A stretch of DNA of 64,000 nucleotides from Lachnospiraceae bacterium (GTDB taxonomy: Bacteria > Bacillota > Clostridia > Lachnospirales > Lachnospiraceae): the NCBI GenBank assembly GCA_910573755.1, contig CAJTBO010000007.1, positions 62,001 to 126,000 on the forward strand. The letters run 5' to 3'. Below the pieces are notes generated by a model that did no database searches, was not told where the DNA came from, and saw nothing but the letters and a program-made list of their open reading frames with translations. Each line of letters starts with the position of its first letter. Position 1 is the first letter of the stretch. Positions 22,390 through 31,104 of the stretch are shown in pieces. The translations under genes were made by a program, and so were the position numbers.

Positions 22390-22530
22390 TTTATAGTCTC
22401 CCGAAGCTGTTTGTTTGTCTTTTTGGCTCATAATAGCATAATCAGCATGGAAATACAACTAAAGTAGTATGGTATTTCGGGGCGGAATATGTTAAAAATC
22501 AGATAAAACATATTGAAAAGGAGGACACAT

Positions 22531-23052
22531 ATGTACTTATTATCTGTTTTGGGAATTTTGGTTTGTTTTTTGCTGGTTTCTTTTACGCAGCCGGGGCTCC
22601 GGCTGTATGAATTTGTAGATGGCATGAGTTTTATGGTCATGGTCGTACTGGTCATACCCATCATGCTTTCTACAGGGTTTTTGAAGGATCTGAATAACGC
22701 GTTCCGGCTGGTTTTGGGGAAGAAGAAAAAAGATGCCACACTGCTGGAGTTAAAGCGGGCAAAACTGGCAGTGGAAATGGTATGCAGAGTTTTAATCTGC
22801 AGCAGCGTGTTTGTGGCGATAGTGCAGACGATCGTGCTTCTTCATAATATGAACGATCCGGCTTATCTGGGGCCTGTTATTTCCATGATACTTCTTGCGG
22901 TCTTGTATGCAGTGGTGATCAGTCTGCTGATGATACCGATCAGAGCGAAACTGGAACAGAGGATTCTGGAATATATTCCTTCCTGTTCCGAAAAAAGTGA
23001 AGAAGCCGGCGTATCTTCCGGCCGGCAGGAAAGCGAAGAGGAATCATGCTGA
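22531..23052 (+). CDS. Small integral membrane protein, unknown function
   Basis: A 173-residue protein with AAGGAGG eight bases upstream of ATG 22531. It has about four hydrophobic segments (residues 1-20, 25-45, 85-105, 115-140) and a Lys/Glu-rich cytoplasmic loop (GKKKKDATLLELKRAKLAVEM). The helix layout loosely recalls MotA/ExbB-like proteins, but no diagnostic motif is visible. It overlaps the downstream LuxR gene by seven bases, so the two are translationally coupled. A sensing or partner role for the membrane-bound regulator is possible. Confidence 0.7.
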   Translation: MYLLSVLGILVCFLLVSFTQPGLRLYEFVDGMSFMVMVVLVIPIMLSTGFLKDLNNAFRLVLGKKKKDATLLELKRAKLAVEMVCRVLICSSVFVAIVQTIVLLHNMNDPAYLGPVISMILLAVLYAVVISLLMIPIRAKLEQRILEYIPSCSEKSEEAGVSSGRQESEEESC

Positions 23053-23678
23053 AAATAGTAAAAAAATGCGGTGCTGTTGCCTGCTATCTTTTTCTGATGT
23101 CGTTCTTTTTTGAATTTCAGATGGAAAAACTGTTTGATGCAAAACAACTGCTGATACTGCTTGCCGGCACAGGCCTGCTTCTTCTGCCCTCGCTGGGGGA
23201 AAAAGAAACGGTGGAAACAGGAAGGCAGAAGCTGCGGCGGATTGCATCCTGCGCGCTCTGGGCAAGTTTTCTGGAGAGTTTTCTGCTGTGTCTGACGGCG
23301 ATGGAGCATATGGGCAGTACGGAGAAGATCATCCCCGAGATCGCGCTTTGCCTGCGGCCGATCCTGTACGGCATCTGTATCTTTAGTGTTTTTGCGGGAG
23401 AGACGAGGGGGAAAGGGGAACAGGCAAAGGAGAAAGAAGGCGGGGGATTCAGGGAAGTTACGGTGAGTGAAAGCTATGCGGTCTTTCAGAAAATGGGGCT
23501 GACAAGGCGGGAGTGTGAGATCGCGATCTTGGTCTGTCAGGGGCTGAGCAACGGAGAGATCGCGGAAAGTCTTTGTATTTCTGAGGCAACGGTAAAGAAA
23601 CATATTTCCAACATTTTTGAGAAACTGGGATGCAGCAGGAGGGAGCAGATCCGGCAGAGATTGTTTTCAGAGGATTAG
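23046..23678 (+). CDS. Membrane-anchored LuxR/GerE family transcriptional regulator
   Basis: A 210-residue protein with three or four N-terminal hydrophobic helices (to about residue 120). A C-terminal LuxR-type helix-turn-helix follows: LTRRECEIAILVCQGLSNGEIAESL, then SEATVKKHISNIFEKLG. Tethering a DNA-binding domain directly to the membrane, without a receiver domain, implies that the membrane part senses the signal. It overlaps the upstream small membrane protein gene and is probably co-regulated with it. Targets are not evident. Confidence 0.82.
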   Translation: MLKIVKKCGAVACYLFLMSFFFEFQMEKLFDAKQLLILLAGTGLLLLPSLGEKETVETGRQKLRRIASCALWASFLESFLLCLTAMEHMGSTEKIIPEIALCLRPILYGICIFSVFAGETRGKGEQAKEKEGGGFREVTVSESYAVFQKMGLTRRECEIAILVCQGLSNGEIAESLCISEATVKKHISNIFEKLGCSRREQIRQRLFSED

Positions 23679-23740
23679 GATTTATCCGGGGCGGTTATTT
23701 TTGCGTCGGAAAAACATATGTTTGATCTTTATAAAAAATG

Positions 23741-23769
23741 TTGACATAATCGAACATTTGTTCTATTAT
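23741..23769 (+). promoter_or_regulatory. SigA-type promoter with LexA-like box in the spacer
   Basis: TTGACA (23741-23746) and TATTAT (23764-23769) are spaced 17 bases apart. Between them lies CGAACATTTGTTCT (23751-23764), which agrees at 12 of 14 positions with the Gram-positive LexA consensus CGAACRNRYGTTCG. A repressor here would block RNA polymerase directly. It drives a gene of a DNA modification/repair family, which fits SOS control. The projected transcription start coincides with the ATG at 23776. Confidence 0.72.
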
Positions 23770-23775
23770 ATATCT

Positions 23776-25347
23776 ATGGAAAGAGAGAGGGAAGAATTAT
23801 CGGAAGAAAAGAAAACTGAATATCGGACTGCAGGGAGTACAGGGGAAGATGCGGAAGAAAATGTAGAAAGTAATATAGAGGAAAGTATAGAAGGAAATAT
23901 AGAAGGAGACGCGGAAGAAACTGCAGAAAGAAATACAGGATATGGCTGCAGGGAAATAGAGGAGCGGAAGGAACTGCCGGCGGCGGGGCCAAGATCGGGG
24001 GAGGCGCTGGTTAAGGAGGAGGGTGGGGAACTTCCGGTGATGGAGAAGCTGCGGATCTTGACGGATGCGGCGAAGTATGATGTGGCATGCACCAGCAGCG
24101 GGGTGGAGAGAAAGGGCAGCGGAAAAGGGATGGGGAATACGAAGCTTGCCGGTATCTGCCATAGCTTTTCGGCGGACGGAAGGTGTATTTCCCTGTTGAA
24201 GATATTATTTACGAATTATTGCATTTATGACTGTAAGTATTGTGTGAACAGGATCAGCAACGACGTGGAGAGGACCGCTTTTACACCGGAGGAGATATGC
24301 TCTCTGACGATGAATTTTTACAAACGGAACTATATCGAAGGATTGTTTTTGAGTTCCGGTATTATTAAAAATCCTTCCTATACGATGGAGCTGATCTATA
24401 CGGCGATCTGGAAACTGCGCAATATCTACCGGTTTGAGGGCTATATTCATGTGAAGGCGATTCCCGGGGCGGATGCGGAGATTATTTACCGGCTGGGGCT
24501 TTTGGCGGACAGAATGAGCGTGAATCTGGAACTGCCTACCGCGGAAGGGCTTCGGAATCTTGCACCGAATAAAAACAGGACTACGATCTTAAAACCCATG
24601 CGGCAGATTCAGAACGGTATTGTCAGCAGTAAGGAGGAGGTGGCTCTTTACCGTCATGCGCCGCAGTTTGTGCCTGCGGGACAGTCCACCCAGATGATCA
24701 TCGGCGCTACGCCGGAGAGCGATTATCAGATTGTTTCGGTGGCGGAATCCCTATATCAGAAATTTGCTTTAAAAAGAGTGTTTTACTCTGCCTTTGTCAG
24801 AGTGAATGAAGATAAGACGCTGCCGGCTTTGCCCGGCGGACCGCCGCTTCTTCGGGAGCACAGGCTGTATCAGGCGGATTTTCTGCTGCGCTATTATGGG
24901 TTTGAGGCGAAAGAACTTTTGTCTGAGGAGCGGCCGAATTTTAACGTACTGCTTGATCCGAAATGCGATTGGGCGCTGCGGCATCTGGAACTGTTTCCGG
25001 TCGAGGTGAATAAGGCGCCTTATGAGGTGCTGCTCAGAGTACCGGGAATCGGCGTAAAATCCGCCCAGCGCATTGTCCGGGGAAGGCGGCTTTCCAACCT
25101 GCAGTTTGATGATCTGAAAAAGATCGGCGTGGTATTGAAGCGGGCGCTCTATTTTATCTGCTGTAACGGAAAGATGATGTACCGCACGAAAATAGAAGAG
25201 GACTATATAACAAGGAATCTGTTGGATACGGATAATAAACGTCCGCCGCAGCCAGATATTATAAACGGCAGGGAAGTGACCTATAAACAGTTATCGCTCT
25301 TTGACGATGTAACGTGGACGCGGAAAAAGCTGGCGGATATTCGATGA
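23776..25347 (+). CDS. Putative DNA modification/repair radical SAM protein
   Basis: The radical SAM cysteines are in FTNYCIYDCKYCVN (C-x3-C-x2-C), binding the 4Fe-4S cluster. A C-terminal helix-hairpin-helix (VLLRVPGIGVKSAQRIVRGRRLSNL) suggests DNA contact. The family (TIGR03916-like) usually sits beside a TIGR03915 partner, as here. From ATG 23776 the product has 523 residues, but the first 88 are a Glu-rich low-complexity stretch without counterparts in the motif order I expect. The conserved part begins near MEKLRILTDAAKYDV at 24041. Either start is possible; the promoter position would make the first one leaderless. Confidence 0.85.
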   Translation: MEREREELSEEKKTEYRTAGSTGEDAEENVESNIEESIEGNIEGDAEETAERNTGYGCREIEERKELPAAGPRSGEALVKEEGGELPVMEKLRILTDAAKYDVACTSSGVERKGSGKGMGNTKLAGICHSFSADGRCISLLKILFTNYCIYDCKYCVNRISNDVERTAFTPEEICSLTMNFYKRNYIEGLFLSSGIIKNPSYTMELIYTAIWKLRNIYRFEGYIHVKAIPGADAEIIYRLGLLADRMSVNLELPTAEGLRNLAPNKNRTTILKPMRQIQNGIVSSKEEVALYRHAPQFVPAGQSTQMIIGATPESDYQIVSVAESLYQKFALKRVFYSAFVRVNEDKTLPALPGGPPLLREHRLYQADFLLRYYGFEAKELLSEERPNFNVLLDPKCDWALRHLELFPVEVNKAPYEVLLRVPGIGVKSAQRIVRGRRLSNLQFDDLKKIGVVLKRALYFICCNGKMMYRTKIEEDYITRNLLDTDNKRPPQPDIINGREVTYKQLSLFDDVTWTRKKLADIR

Positions 25348-25428
25348 AATGCAATATAAAACGCGGGGGCAGGGGTATCATTTTGTTATGTTTTTTGACC
25401 GGGCGAAGTGGAAGGGATGGATATAAAT

Positions 25429-26205
25429 ATGGAAATTGTGGTGTTCCTTTGTGAAAACAGTATAGAAGGTATTCTGACCGGAGTGTACGACGCCTGGGCG
25501 GAGGCATTGTCTTCCGGTCTGGGACATGCCCGCTGCAGGCTGCAGACGGAACTGCTGCAGCCGGAATTGTTCTGTACGTATCGGGAGACAGCGCCCGATA
25601 TGGAAAAGGCGGGGAAGGTGATCAGAACGCTGCGAAAGCGGCTTGGAGAAGAGGTTTATGAGTGCCTTTGTTACGCGATGGCATCCCGTGAGCCGGATAA
25701 AGCGGAAGCGGTTTATAAAACTATCGTGGCAGGCCTGTCCATGAAACAGGGGTATAGAGTACTGGATAAAGTGACCGATCCCTATGTGGCGAGGTGTTTT
25801 GATCTGAAGAGGAATGTAGGAAGCGAGATACACCGGGAACTGGAGTTTCTGAGATTTCAGGAATTGCGAAGCGGGGTTCTTCTGGCAAAGATCCATCCTA
25901 AAAATGATGTGTTGATGTATCTGGGGCCTCATTTTTCCGACAGACTGCCGCTGGAGAATTTCCTGATTTATGATATGAGCAGGAGAAAAGCGCTTTTCCA
26001 TGAAAAAGAAAAGGACTGGTATATGATGGAGGCGCTGGAACTGGATGCCGGAAAGGCAGGCCGTATCAGTACGGAAGAGGAATACTATCAGGACCTGTTC
26101 CGGATGTTCTGCCATACCATAGCGATCGAGAGCCGGGAAAACCGGGCGCTGCAGAGGCAGTTTCTGCCGCTGTATTTCAGGGATGTTATGCCGGAGTTTG
26201 CGTAG
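25429..26205 (+). CDS. TIGR03915-like putative DNA metabolism protein
   Basis: A 258-residue soluble protein beginning VVFLCENSIEGILTGVYDAW, the pattern of the DUF4130/TIGR03915 family that accompanies the preceding radical SAM protein. The middle part (LEFLRFQELRSGVLLAKIHPKNDVLMYLGPHFSDRLP) and the C-terminal LFRMFCHTIAIESRENRALQRQFLPLYFR are family-typical. I place the start at ATG 25429, twelve bases after GAAGGG; ATG 25417 is possible. With its partner it is inferred to act on damaged or modified DNA, with the LexA-like box controlling both. A terminator follows. Confidence 0.83.
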   Translation: MEIVVFLCENSIEGILTGVYDAWAEALSSGLGHARCRLQTELLQPELFCTYRETAPDMEKAGKVIRTLRKRLGEEVYECLCYAMASREPDKAEAVYKTIVAGLSMKQGYRVLDKVTDPYVARCFDLKRNVGSEIHRELEFLRFQELRSGVLLAKIHPKNDVLMYLGPHFSDRLPLENFLIYDMSRRKALFHEKEKDWYMMEALELDAGKAGRISTEEEYYQDLFRMFCHTIAIESRENRALQRQFLPLYFRDVMPEFA

Positions 26206-26235
26206 GGGGAATCGCAGGAGAAGGGATAATTGGAG

Positions 26236-26279
26236 AAAAAGGATTCTGTCCGTTTAAAAACGGGCGGAATCCTTTTTTT
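26236..26279 (+). terminator. Strong intrinsic terminator after the DNA repair pair
   Basis: AAAAAGGATTCTGTCCGTTT pairs with AAACGGGCGGAATCCTTTTT across a two-base gap, followed by a T-run (26273-26279). It separates the repair pair from the next operon, whose promoter begins 20 bases later. Confidence 0.9.
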
Positions 26280-26298
26280 GACAATTTTTAAAAATATA

Positions 26299-26346
26299 TT
26301 GACAAATATTTTAAAAATAATTATTATAATATTTATAATAATTATT
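26299..26346 (+). promoter_or_regulatory. Promoter overlapped by a perfect 14-bp AT-rich inverted repeat
   Basis: TTGACA (26299-26304) with TATTAT (26322-26327) at 17-base spacing is the likely promoter. AATAATTATTATAA (26316-26329) and TTATAATAATTATT (26333-26346) are perfect arms around TAT and cover the -10 and start region. This is an ideal repressor site. The ROK-family protein encoded at the end of the same operon is the natural candidate binder, since ROK repressors of the NagC/XylR kind bind AT-rich dyads. Confidence 0.75.
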
Positions 26347-26361
26347 AAAACGGAGGGAATC

Positions 26362-27645
26362 ATGAATTTAACAGAAAAAGACTGGAAAAAAATTACTAAG
26401 ATTATTCAGGCATATGAGGAGAAGATAGATAAAGATTTTAAGATTCCTCTATCTGAGTATGAAGAACGGTATGAGAAGGTATGGGAGCAGCTTAGAGATC
26501 GCGGCATTGATATGGGTTTTTTCTTCTGGTATCGGGAAATGCCGGGAGACGGCATTTATCTTACCGGGTATAACCCGACGATCGAGAGAGCCAGCGGCGT
26601 GATCGCGCCGGGGAAGCGACCGCTTCTGCTTGCGGGCCCGGAATCCGGCGTCATGGCAAAAGAAGCGGGACTTGGACTGGAGACAGCCTTTGTCAATGAG
26701 TTCAGCATTCCGGATGAATACTATGAGGGGGTTGAACGCGGAAATTTAAACGAGATCATATCAGAGTATATCGGGCACAAAATCGGAAAGATTGGTTATA
26801 TGACAGCAGCAGACCTGATACCGGCTCAGTTTATGGAATTTCTCAAGAAGGAATTTGACGGCGCCGAGGTTGTGGATGCAGTGGATATTTTAGAAGAGCT
26901 TCGGTATGAGAAGTCGAAAAGCGAAATGAAGTGTATGGAACAGGCAGATATGATCGCCTGCGCGGCAGTCCGGACAATGCTGGCAGTGGCAGGACCGGGA
27001 ATGAGGGAGAGTGAAATTGCGGCAGTCGGTGATTTTACGGTCAAAGCGCTGGGGGGAAACGGATTCGGATTTGATACTATTGTAAATTCCTCGGAAAGAT
27101 GCAGAACGGTCATTGGGCCGGCAAGTAACCGTGTCATTCAGGAAGGTGAGATCGTACAGATCGGCTGCAGCCCGAGTTTTGAAGGATACAAAGGGGTTTG
27201 CCGCAGGGGCTTTGTGATGGGAGAGCGTTCCGAACTTCAGAAACAGTATTTTGCATGTATGAACGAGGCATATCGCAGGGCAGAAGCGGCAATCTATAAA
27301 GTATGTGAAGAGGATCTGCCGACCAATCTGATCGATCTGGCAGCAAGAGATTATTTTGCTTCGCAGGAGATTGACGGACAGAATATGAAGCAGTTCCATA
27401 TGTACAGTACCTGCCATGGAACCGGACTCACGGAATGTCTGGAGAAAATGGTCATTACACCGACAAAAGAAGAGACTTACGGGGAAAATGTGGGACTGAT
27501 GCTGGACCTGGGCTGTTATGGACATCCGAACCCTGAGATTGCAGGCGGATGTGTGGAAGATGCCTATCTGAAGAAAGGAAATAAAGCATATAAATGCTCT
27601 GATGTGCCTGTAGATGTACAGGAGTTAGTGGGAAAAGGAATGTGA
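26362..27645 (+). CDS. M24 family creatinase-like protein, metal site not conserved
   Basis: A 427-residue pita-bread-fold protein with an N-terminal creatinase/prolidase domain (residues about 20-160) and a C-terminal M24 domain. The histidine motif STCHGTGL is kept. The two metal-binding Asp positions of metallopeptidases are Gly in VQIGCSPSFEGYKGVCRR, and a metal Glu position reads Asp in LMLDLGCYG. This matches metal-independent creatinase-type hydrolases rather than aminopeptidases. The start follows CGGAGGGAATC. It leads an operon with a ribose-type importer, so it may process the imported compound. The substrate is unknown; peptidase activity is unlikely. Confidence 0.8.
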   Translation: MNLTEKDWKKITKIIQAYEEKIDKDFKIPLSEYEERYEKVWEQLRDRGIDMGFFFWYREMPGDGIYLTGYNPTIERASGVIAPGKRPLLLAGPESGVMAKEAGLGLETAFVNEFSIPDEYYEGVERGNLNEIISEYIGHKIGKIGYMTAADLIPAQFMEFLKKEFDGAEVVDAVDILEELRYEKSKSEMKCMEQADMIACAAVRTMLAVAGPGMRESEIAAVGDFTVKALGGNGFGFDTIVNSSERCRTVIGPASNRVIQEGEIVQIGCSPSFEGYKGVCRRGFVMGERSELQKQYFACMNEAYRRAEAAIYKVCEEDLPTNLIDLAARDYFASQEIDGQNMKQFHMYSTCHGTGLTECLEKMVITPTKEETYGENVGLMLDLGCYGHPNPEIAGGCVEDAYLKKGNKAYKCSDVPVDVQELVGKGM

Positions 27646-27649
27646 TGGT

Positions 27650-28615
27650 ATGAAAAGAGGGAGAAAGTTAACCATAGGGAATCGGGAAGGAACACTTCTT
27701 ATTACTATATTGGTAATCTTTGTGCTCATGTGCCTGATCAAGGGCAGGCTGTTTTATGCAAGAAGCAATATCGAGGCTATATTTTCCAATCTGGCTTATG
27801 ATCTTTTGCTGGCGTGCGGGATGACTTTTGTTATTATTCTGGGCGGAGTGGATCTTTCAGTAGGAGCGGTGCTGGCACTGACCGGCATTATCTGTACATT
27901 GCTGATCCAGCAGGGAGTGGCAACGATCGTGGCAGTGCTGGCGGGAGTCCTGTTCGGGGCGGCGATCGGGATGCTGAACGGCATACTGGTAGCAAAGGCG
28001 AATGTGGCGCCTTTTGTGGCAACTTTAGGAACCCAGTCCATATGCAGGGGAATATGCTATGTACTTACCAGCGGATATTTTGTGGCGGGATTATCAGAAG
28101 AATATACTGCGATCGGACGAGGTACATTTCTGGGGATTCCCAACCGTATCTTTATATCGATACTGATCATGCTGATACTGGCAGTGTTGTCAAGGAGTTT
28201 CAGACCCTTGAAAAATATGTTTTATGTAGGTGGAAATACCAAAGCTGCTTTTATTTCCGGCATTCCGTCGGGGCTGACAACGGTTCTGGGATATGGAATC
28301 AGCGGACTGATGGCAGGGATCGCTGCGGTTTTGATGACAAGTTCTCTGGGAATGGGTCATGCCAGTTATGGAATTTCTTTTGAGATGAAGGCTATATCTG
28401 CGGCAGTGATCGGAGGGGCCAATATGCATGGAGGCAGCGGAAGCTTTCTGGGAACCGCGCTTGGGGTGATTCTGGTCGCACTGGTAAATAATGTGTTTAT
28501 CATGTTTAACGGTTCGCCAAACTGGTCTTCGGCGATCAGCGGTGTTATGTTGCTTTTGGCGGTGGGCTTTGATGTCGTCCGTAATCGTGTGAAATCGGAT
28601 AGGGGGCACAGATGA
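27650..28615 (+). CDS. Ribose-type ABC transporter permease (first of two)
   Basis: A 321-residue, roughly ten-helix permease of the RbsC/BPD_transp_2 kind. The motif GMTFVIILGGVDLSVGAVLALTG in the second third of the N-terminal half is diagnostic. GGNTKAAFISGIPS and GGANMHGGSGSFLGTALGV are the expected later motifs. It overlaps the ATPase gene by four bases. A second, different permease follows the ATPase, so the channel is probably a heterodimer, as in autoinducer-2 (LsrC/LsrD) and some sugar systems. Confidence 0.92.
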   Translation: MKRGRKLTIGNREGTLLITILVIFVLMCLIKGRLFYARSNIEAIFSNLAYDLLLACGMTFVIILGGVDLSVGAVLALTGIICTLLIQQGVATIVAVLAGVLFGAAIGMLNGILVAKANVAPFVATLGTQSICRGICYVLTSGYFVAGLSEEYTAIGRGTFLGIPNRIFISILIMLILAVLSRSFRPLKNMFYVGGNTKAAFISGIPSGLTTVLGYGISGLMAGIAAVLMTSSLGMGHASYGISFEMKAISAAVIGGANMHGGSGSFLGTALGVILVALVNNVFIMFNGSPNWSSAISGVMLLLAVGFDVVRNRVKSDRGHR

Positions 28616-30117
28616 GTTACTTAAAAATAGACCATATTACAAAATCCTTTGGAAATAATAAGGTGCTGACAGATATATCCATCGATTTTGAAAAGGGAGA
28701 GATCCATTCCCTGATCGGTGAAAACGGAGCGGGAAAATCCACCCTGATGAAGATTATAGGCGGTATTTATCAGGCGGACAGCGGACAGATCCTGATGGAG
28801 GGAAAGCCTGTCAGGATGCATGATCCCATAGAGGCTTACGGCTGCGGGATAGGCATTGTCCATCAGGAACTCAGTATCGCCGGAAATATGACGGCTGCGC
28901 AGAATGTATTTGTCAATCATGAACCGGTAAAGTGGCTGGGATTTATTGACTGGAAAAAACTGTATGCGGACGCGGCGGCGGAATTTGATAAGATCGGGGC
29001 CAATATTGATCCGCGGGCTATCGCCGGAACACTGAGTGTCGGAATGCAGCAGATGATCGAAATATCGAAAGTACTGTCTAAGGATGTCAATGTACTGATT
29101 CTGGATGAACCGACCAGTGCGCTTTCGGACAATGAGATTGAGAATCTTTTCCGGATTCTGCTTGAATTGAAAAAGATGGGAAAGCTGATCATTTTTATCA
29201 GCCATAAACTCAATGAGATCACCAGAATTTCAGATAAGGTTTCCGTGTTGCGGGACGGCACCTGTACAGGCACGCTGGACAGGGAACATATGGAAGTACA
29301 GACGATCATACGGATGATGGTAGGGCGTAATATTGACAGTTTATATCCGCCTAAAGCGAAATGCAGAAGCAATAAAAAAGCGCTGTCGGCAGAACATATC
29401 AGCAGAACAGGTAAATTTTCGGATTTGTCTTTTGATATCTGTTACGGAGAGATCGTCGGAATGTTCGGGCTGGTGGGCGCGGGGCGTACCGAATGTGCGT
29501 TTTCCGTTTTTGGAGCAGATAAGATAGATGAAGGACAGATATATCTGGAGGGAAAACCGGTAAGTTTCAAAAATCCGGCACAGGCGATCAAAGAAGGTGT
29601 GTGTTATCTGTCGGAGGATCGAAAAGCCATAGGATTGTTTGTGGACATGACGGTAAAAGAGAACACTGTGGCAGCCTGTCTGAAATCGGTTTGCAGACAC
29701 GGACAGTTTCTGGATGAAAACAAGGCGAAGGAGAAGACGGAAGGATACATCAGGGAACTGGATATTCATCCGGATCATTGCCTGGACTATAAAGTTCGTA
29801 ATCTGTCAGGCGGAAACCAGCAGAAGGTATTGTTTGCAAAATGGCTGGCGGCAGATCCCAGAATACTGATCGTGGATGAACCTACCAGAGGTGTCGATGT
29901 GGGAGCGAAAGCCATGATCCATCATATCCTGAGAAAGCTGGCGGATGCGGGAATGGCGGTCTGGATGATATCTTCCGAACTGCCGGAGATACTGGGAGTG
30001 TCTGATAAAGTGATCGTTATGCATGAAGGGCGCTGTAAGGGAATTCTGGAAAATGAGGATCTGACAGAAGAGGATGTGATGAAGACGGCATTTCGAGAGG
30101 AGGCAGAGCATGAATAA
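28612..30117 (+). CDS. Ribose-type ABC transporter ATPase (two fused nucleotide-binding domains)
   Basis: A 501-residue RbsA/XylG-like protein. The first half has Walker A GENGAGKST, signature LSVGMQQM and Walker B VLILDEPTSAL. The second half has the degenerate P-loop GLVGAGRTE usual for this family, signature LSGGNQQK and Walker B ILIVDEPTRGVD. It energises import by the two flanking permeases. Start ATG 28612 overlaps the preceding stop, and its own stop overlaps the next start, indicating one tightly coupled operon. Confidence 0.95.
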   Translation: MSYLKIDHITKSFGNNKVLTDISIDFEKGEIHSLIGENGAGKSTLMKIIGGIYQADSGQILMEGKPVRMHDPIEAYGCGIGIVHQELSIAGNMTAAQNVFVNHEPVKWLGFIDWKKLYADAAAEFDKIGANIDPRAIAGTLSVGMQQMIEISKVLSKDVNVLILDEPTSALSDNEIENLFRILLELKKMGKLIIFISHKLNEITRISDKVSVLRDGTCTGTLDREHMEVQTIIRMMVGRNIDSLYPPKAKCRSNKKALSAEHISRTGKFSDLSFDICYGEIVGMFGLVGAGRTECAFSVFGADKIDEGQIYLEGKPVSFKNPAQAIKEGVCYLSEDRKAIGLFVDMTVKENTVAACLKSVCRHGQFLDENKAKEKTEGYIRELDIHPDHCLDYKVRNLSGGNQQKVLFAKWLAADPRILIVDEPTRGVDVGAKAMIHHILRKLADAGMAVWMISSELPEILGVSDKVIVMHEGRCKGILENEDLTEEDVMKTAFREEAEHE

Positions 30118-31081
30118 AAGAGAAAGGATATTTTCTGTAAAACAGATCAATTTTCATTACCTGGTGCTGCTTCTGTTGATTTTGATTGTGACAGTGGTCA
30201 TGGCGGTCCGCTCCCCATACTTTTTGACGGGGAGCAATCTGCAGGTGCTGATCGATACTTTTATTATGGAGGCAATCATGGCACTTGGGATGACAATGGT
30301 CATTATCTCGGGAGGAATCGATCTGACGATTGCGGGGATTCTGCCGTTTTCCTCTATTGTGCTGGCACTTTTATTGATGAATAAAGTACCCTTTGCGGCG
30401 GCTGTACTGCTTGTTCTTCTGGCTGCGGCCGTTATCGGAACGATCACCAATACGCTGCGCCGTAGCCTTCATCTGCACCCGATGGTTGTAACGATGGCGA
30501 TTGCGGCGGTTTTGAAAGGGGTGGATCTGACTATCACCGGTGGAAGCGCTATATCCGGTCTGCCGGACAGTTTTGTGAGGCTCGGTTCAGTGCGGATTCT
30601 CGGGATGCCTGTCAGCTGGATAGTCTATATTATTCTGGCAATTATATTTTTATATTTTTCCAAGAACAACAGATGGTTTTTGCAGGTGTTTTTTGTGGGA
30701 GGAAATGAGGATGCCGCCAGACTTTCGGGAATCAAGGTGGAGGCTCTTTACAGAAATGTTTACATCATATCGGCATCTCTTGCCGCTGTGGCGGGCATTC
30801 TGACGGCAATCACCTACAGCAGCGCAAGCTACAGTTATGGGACAAACGCGGATCTCCGCGTGATTACCACAGTAGCGATCGGAGGGACGAGCCTGACACA
30901 CGGAGGCTCCGGATCTGTGGCGGGAACGCTTTTGGGGACATTATTTATGGCGATCATCTATAATGCGTTTGTTATGAGCGGGATATCCACATACTATCAG
31001 GATGTGGTGACGGGTGCCTTTCTGATTCTGGCAGTACTTCTAAGTGAAGGGATTAAAGTTCTGAAAGAACGCAAATCATAA
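30110..31081 (+). CDS. Ribose-type ABC transporter permease (second of two)
   Basis: A 323-residue RbsC-like permease with the motif GMTMVIISGGIDLTIAGILPFSS, GGNEDAARLSGIKVEAL and GGTSLTHGGSGSVAGTLLGT. It overlaps the ATPase gene by eight bases. It differs clearly in sequence from the permease at 27650, which argues for an old paralogue pair forming a heteromeric channel rather than a recent duplication. Confidence 0.92.
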   Translation: MNKRERIFSVKQINFHYLVLLLLILIVTVVMAVRSPYFLTGSNLQVLIDTFIMEAIMALGMTMVIISGGIDLTIAGILPFSSIVLALLLMNKVPFAAAVLLVLLAAAVIGTITNTLRRSLHLHPMVVTMAIAAVLKGVDLTITGGSAISGLPDSFVRLGSVRILGMPVSWIVYIILAIIFLYFSKNNRWFLQVFFVGGNEDAARLSGIKVEALYRNVYIISASLAAVAGILTAITYSSASYSYGTNADLRVITTVAIGGTSLTHGGSGSVAGTLLGTLFMAIIYNAFVMSGISTYYQDVVTGAFLILAVLLSEGIKVLKERKS

Positions 31082-31104
31082 ATTATAAAAGGAGGAAAAT
31101 GAAA

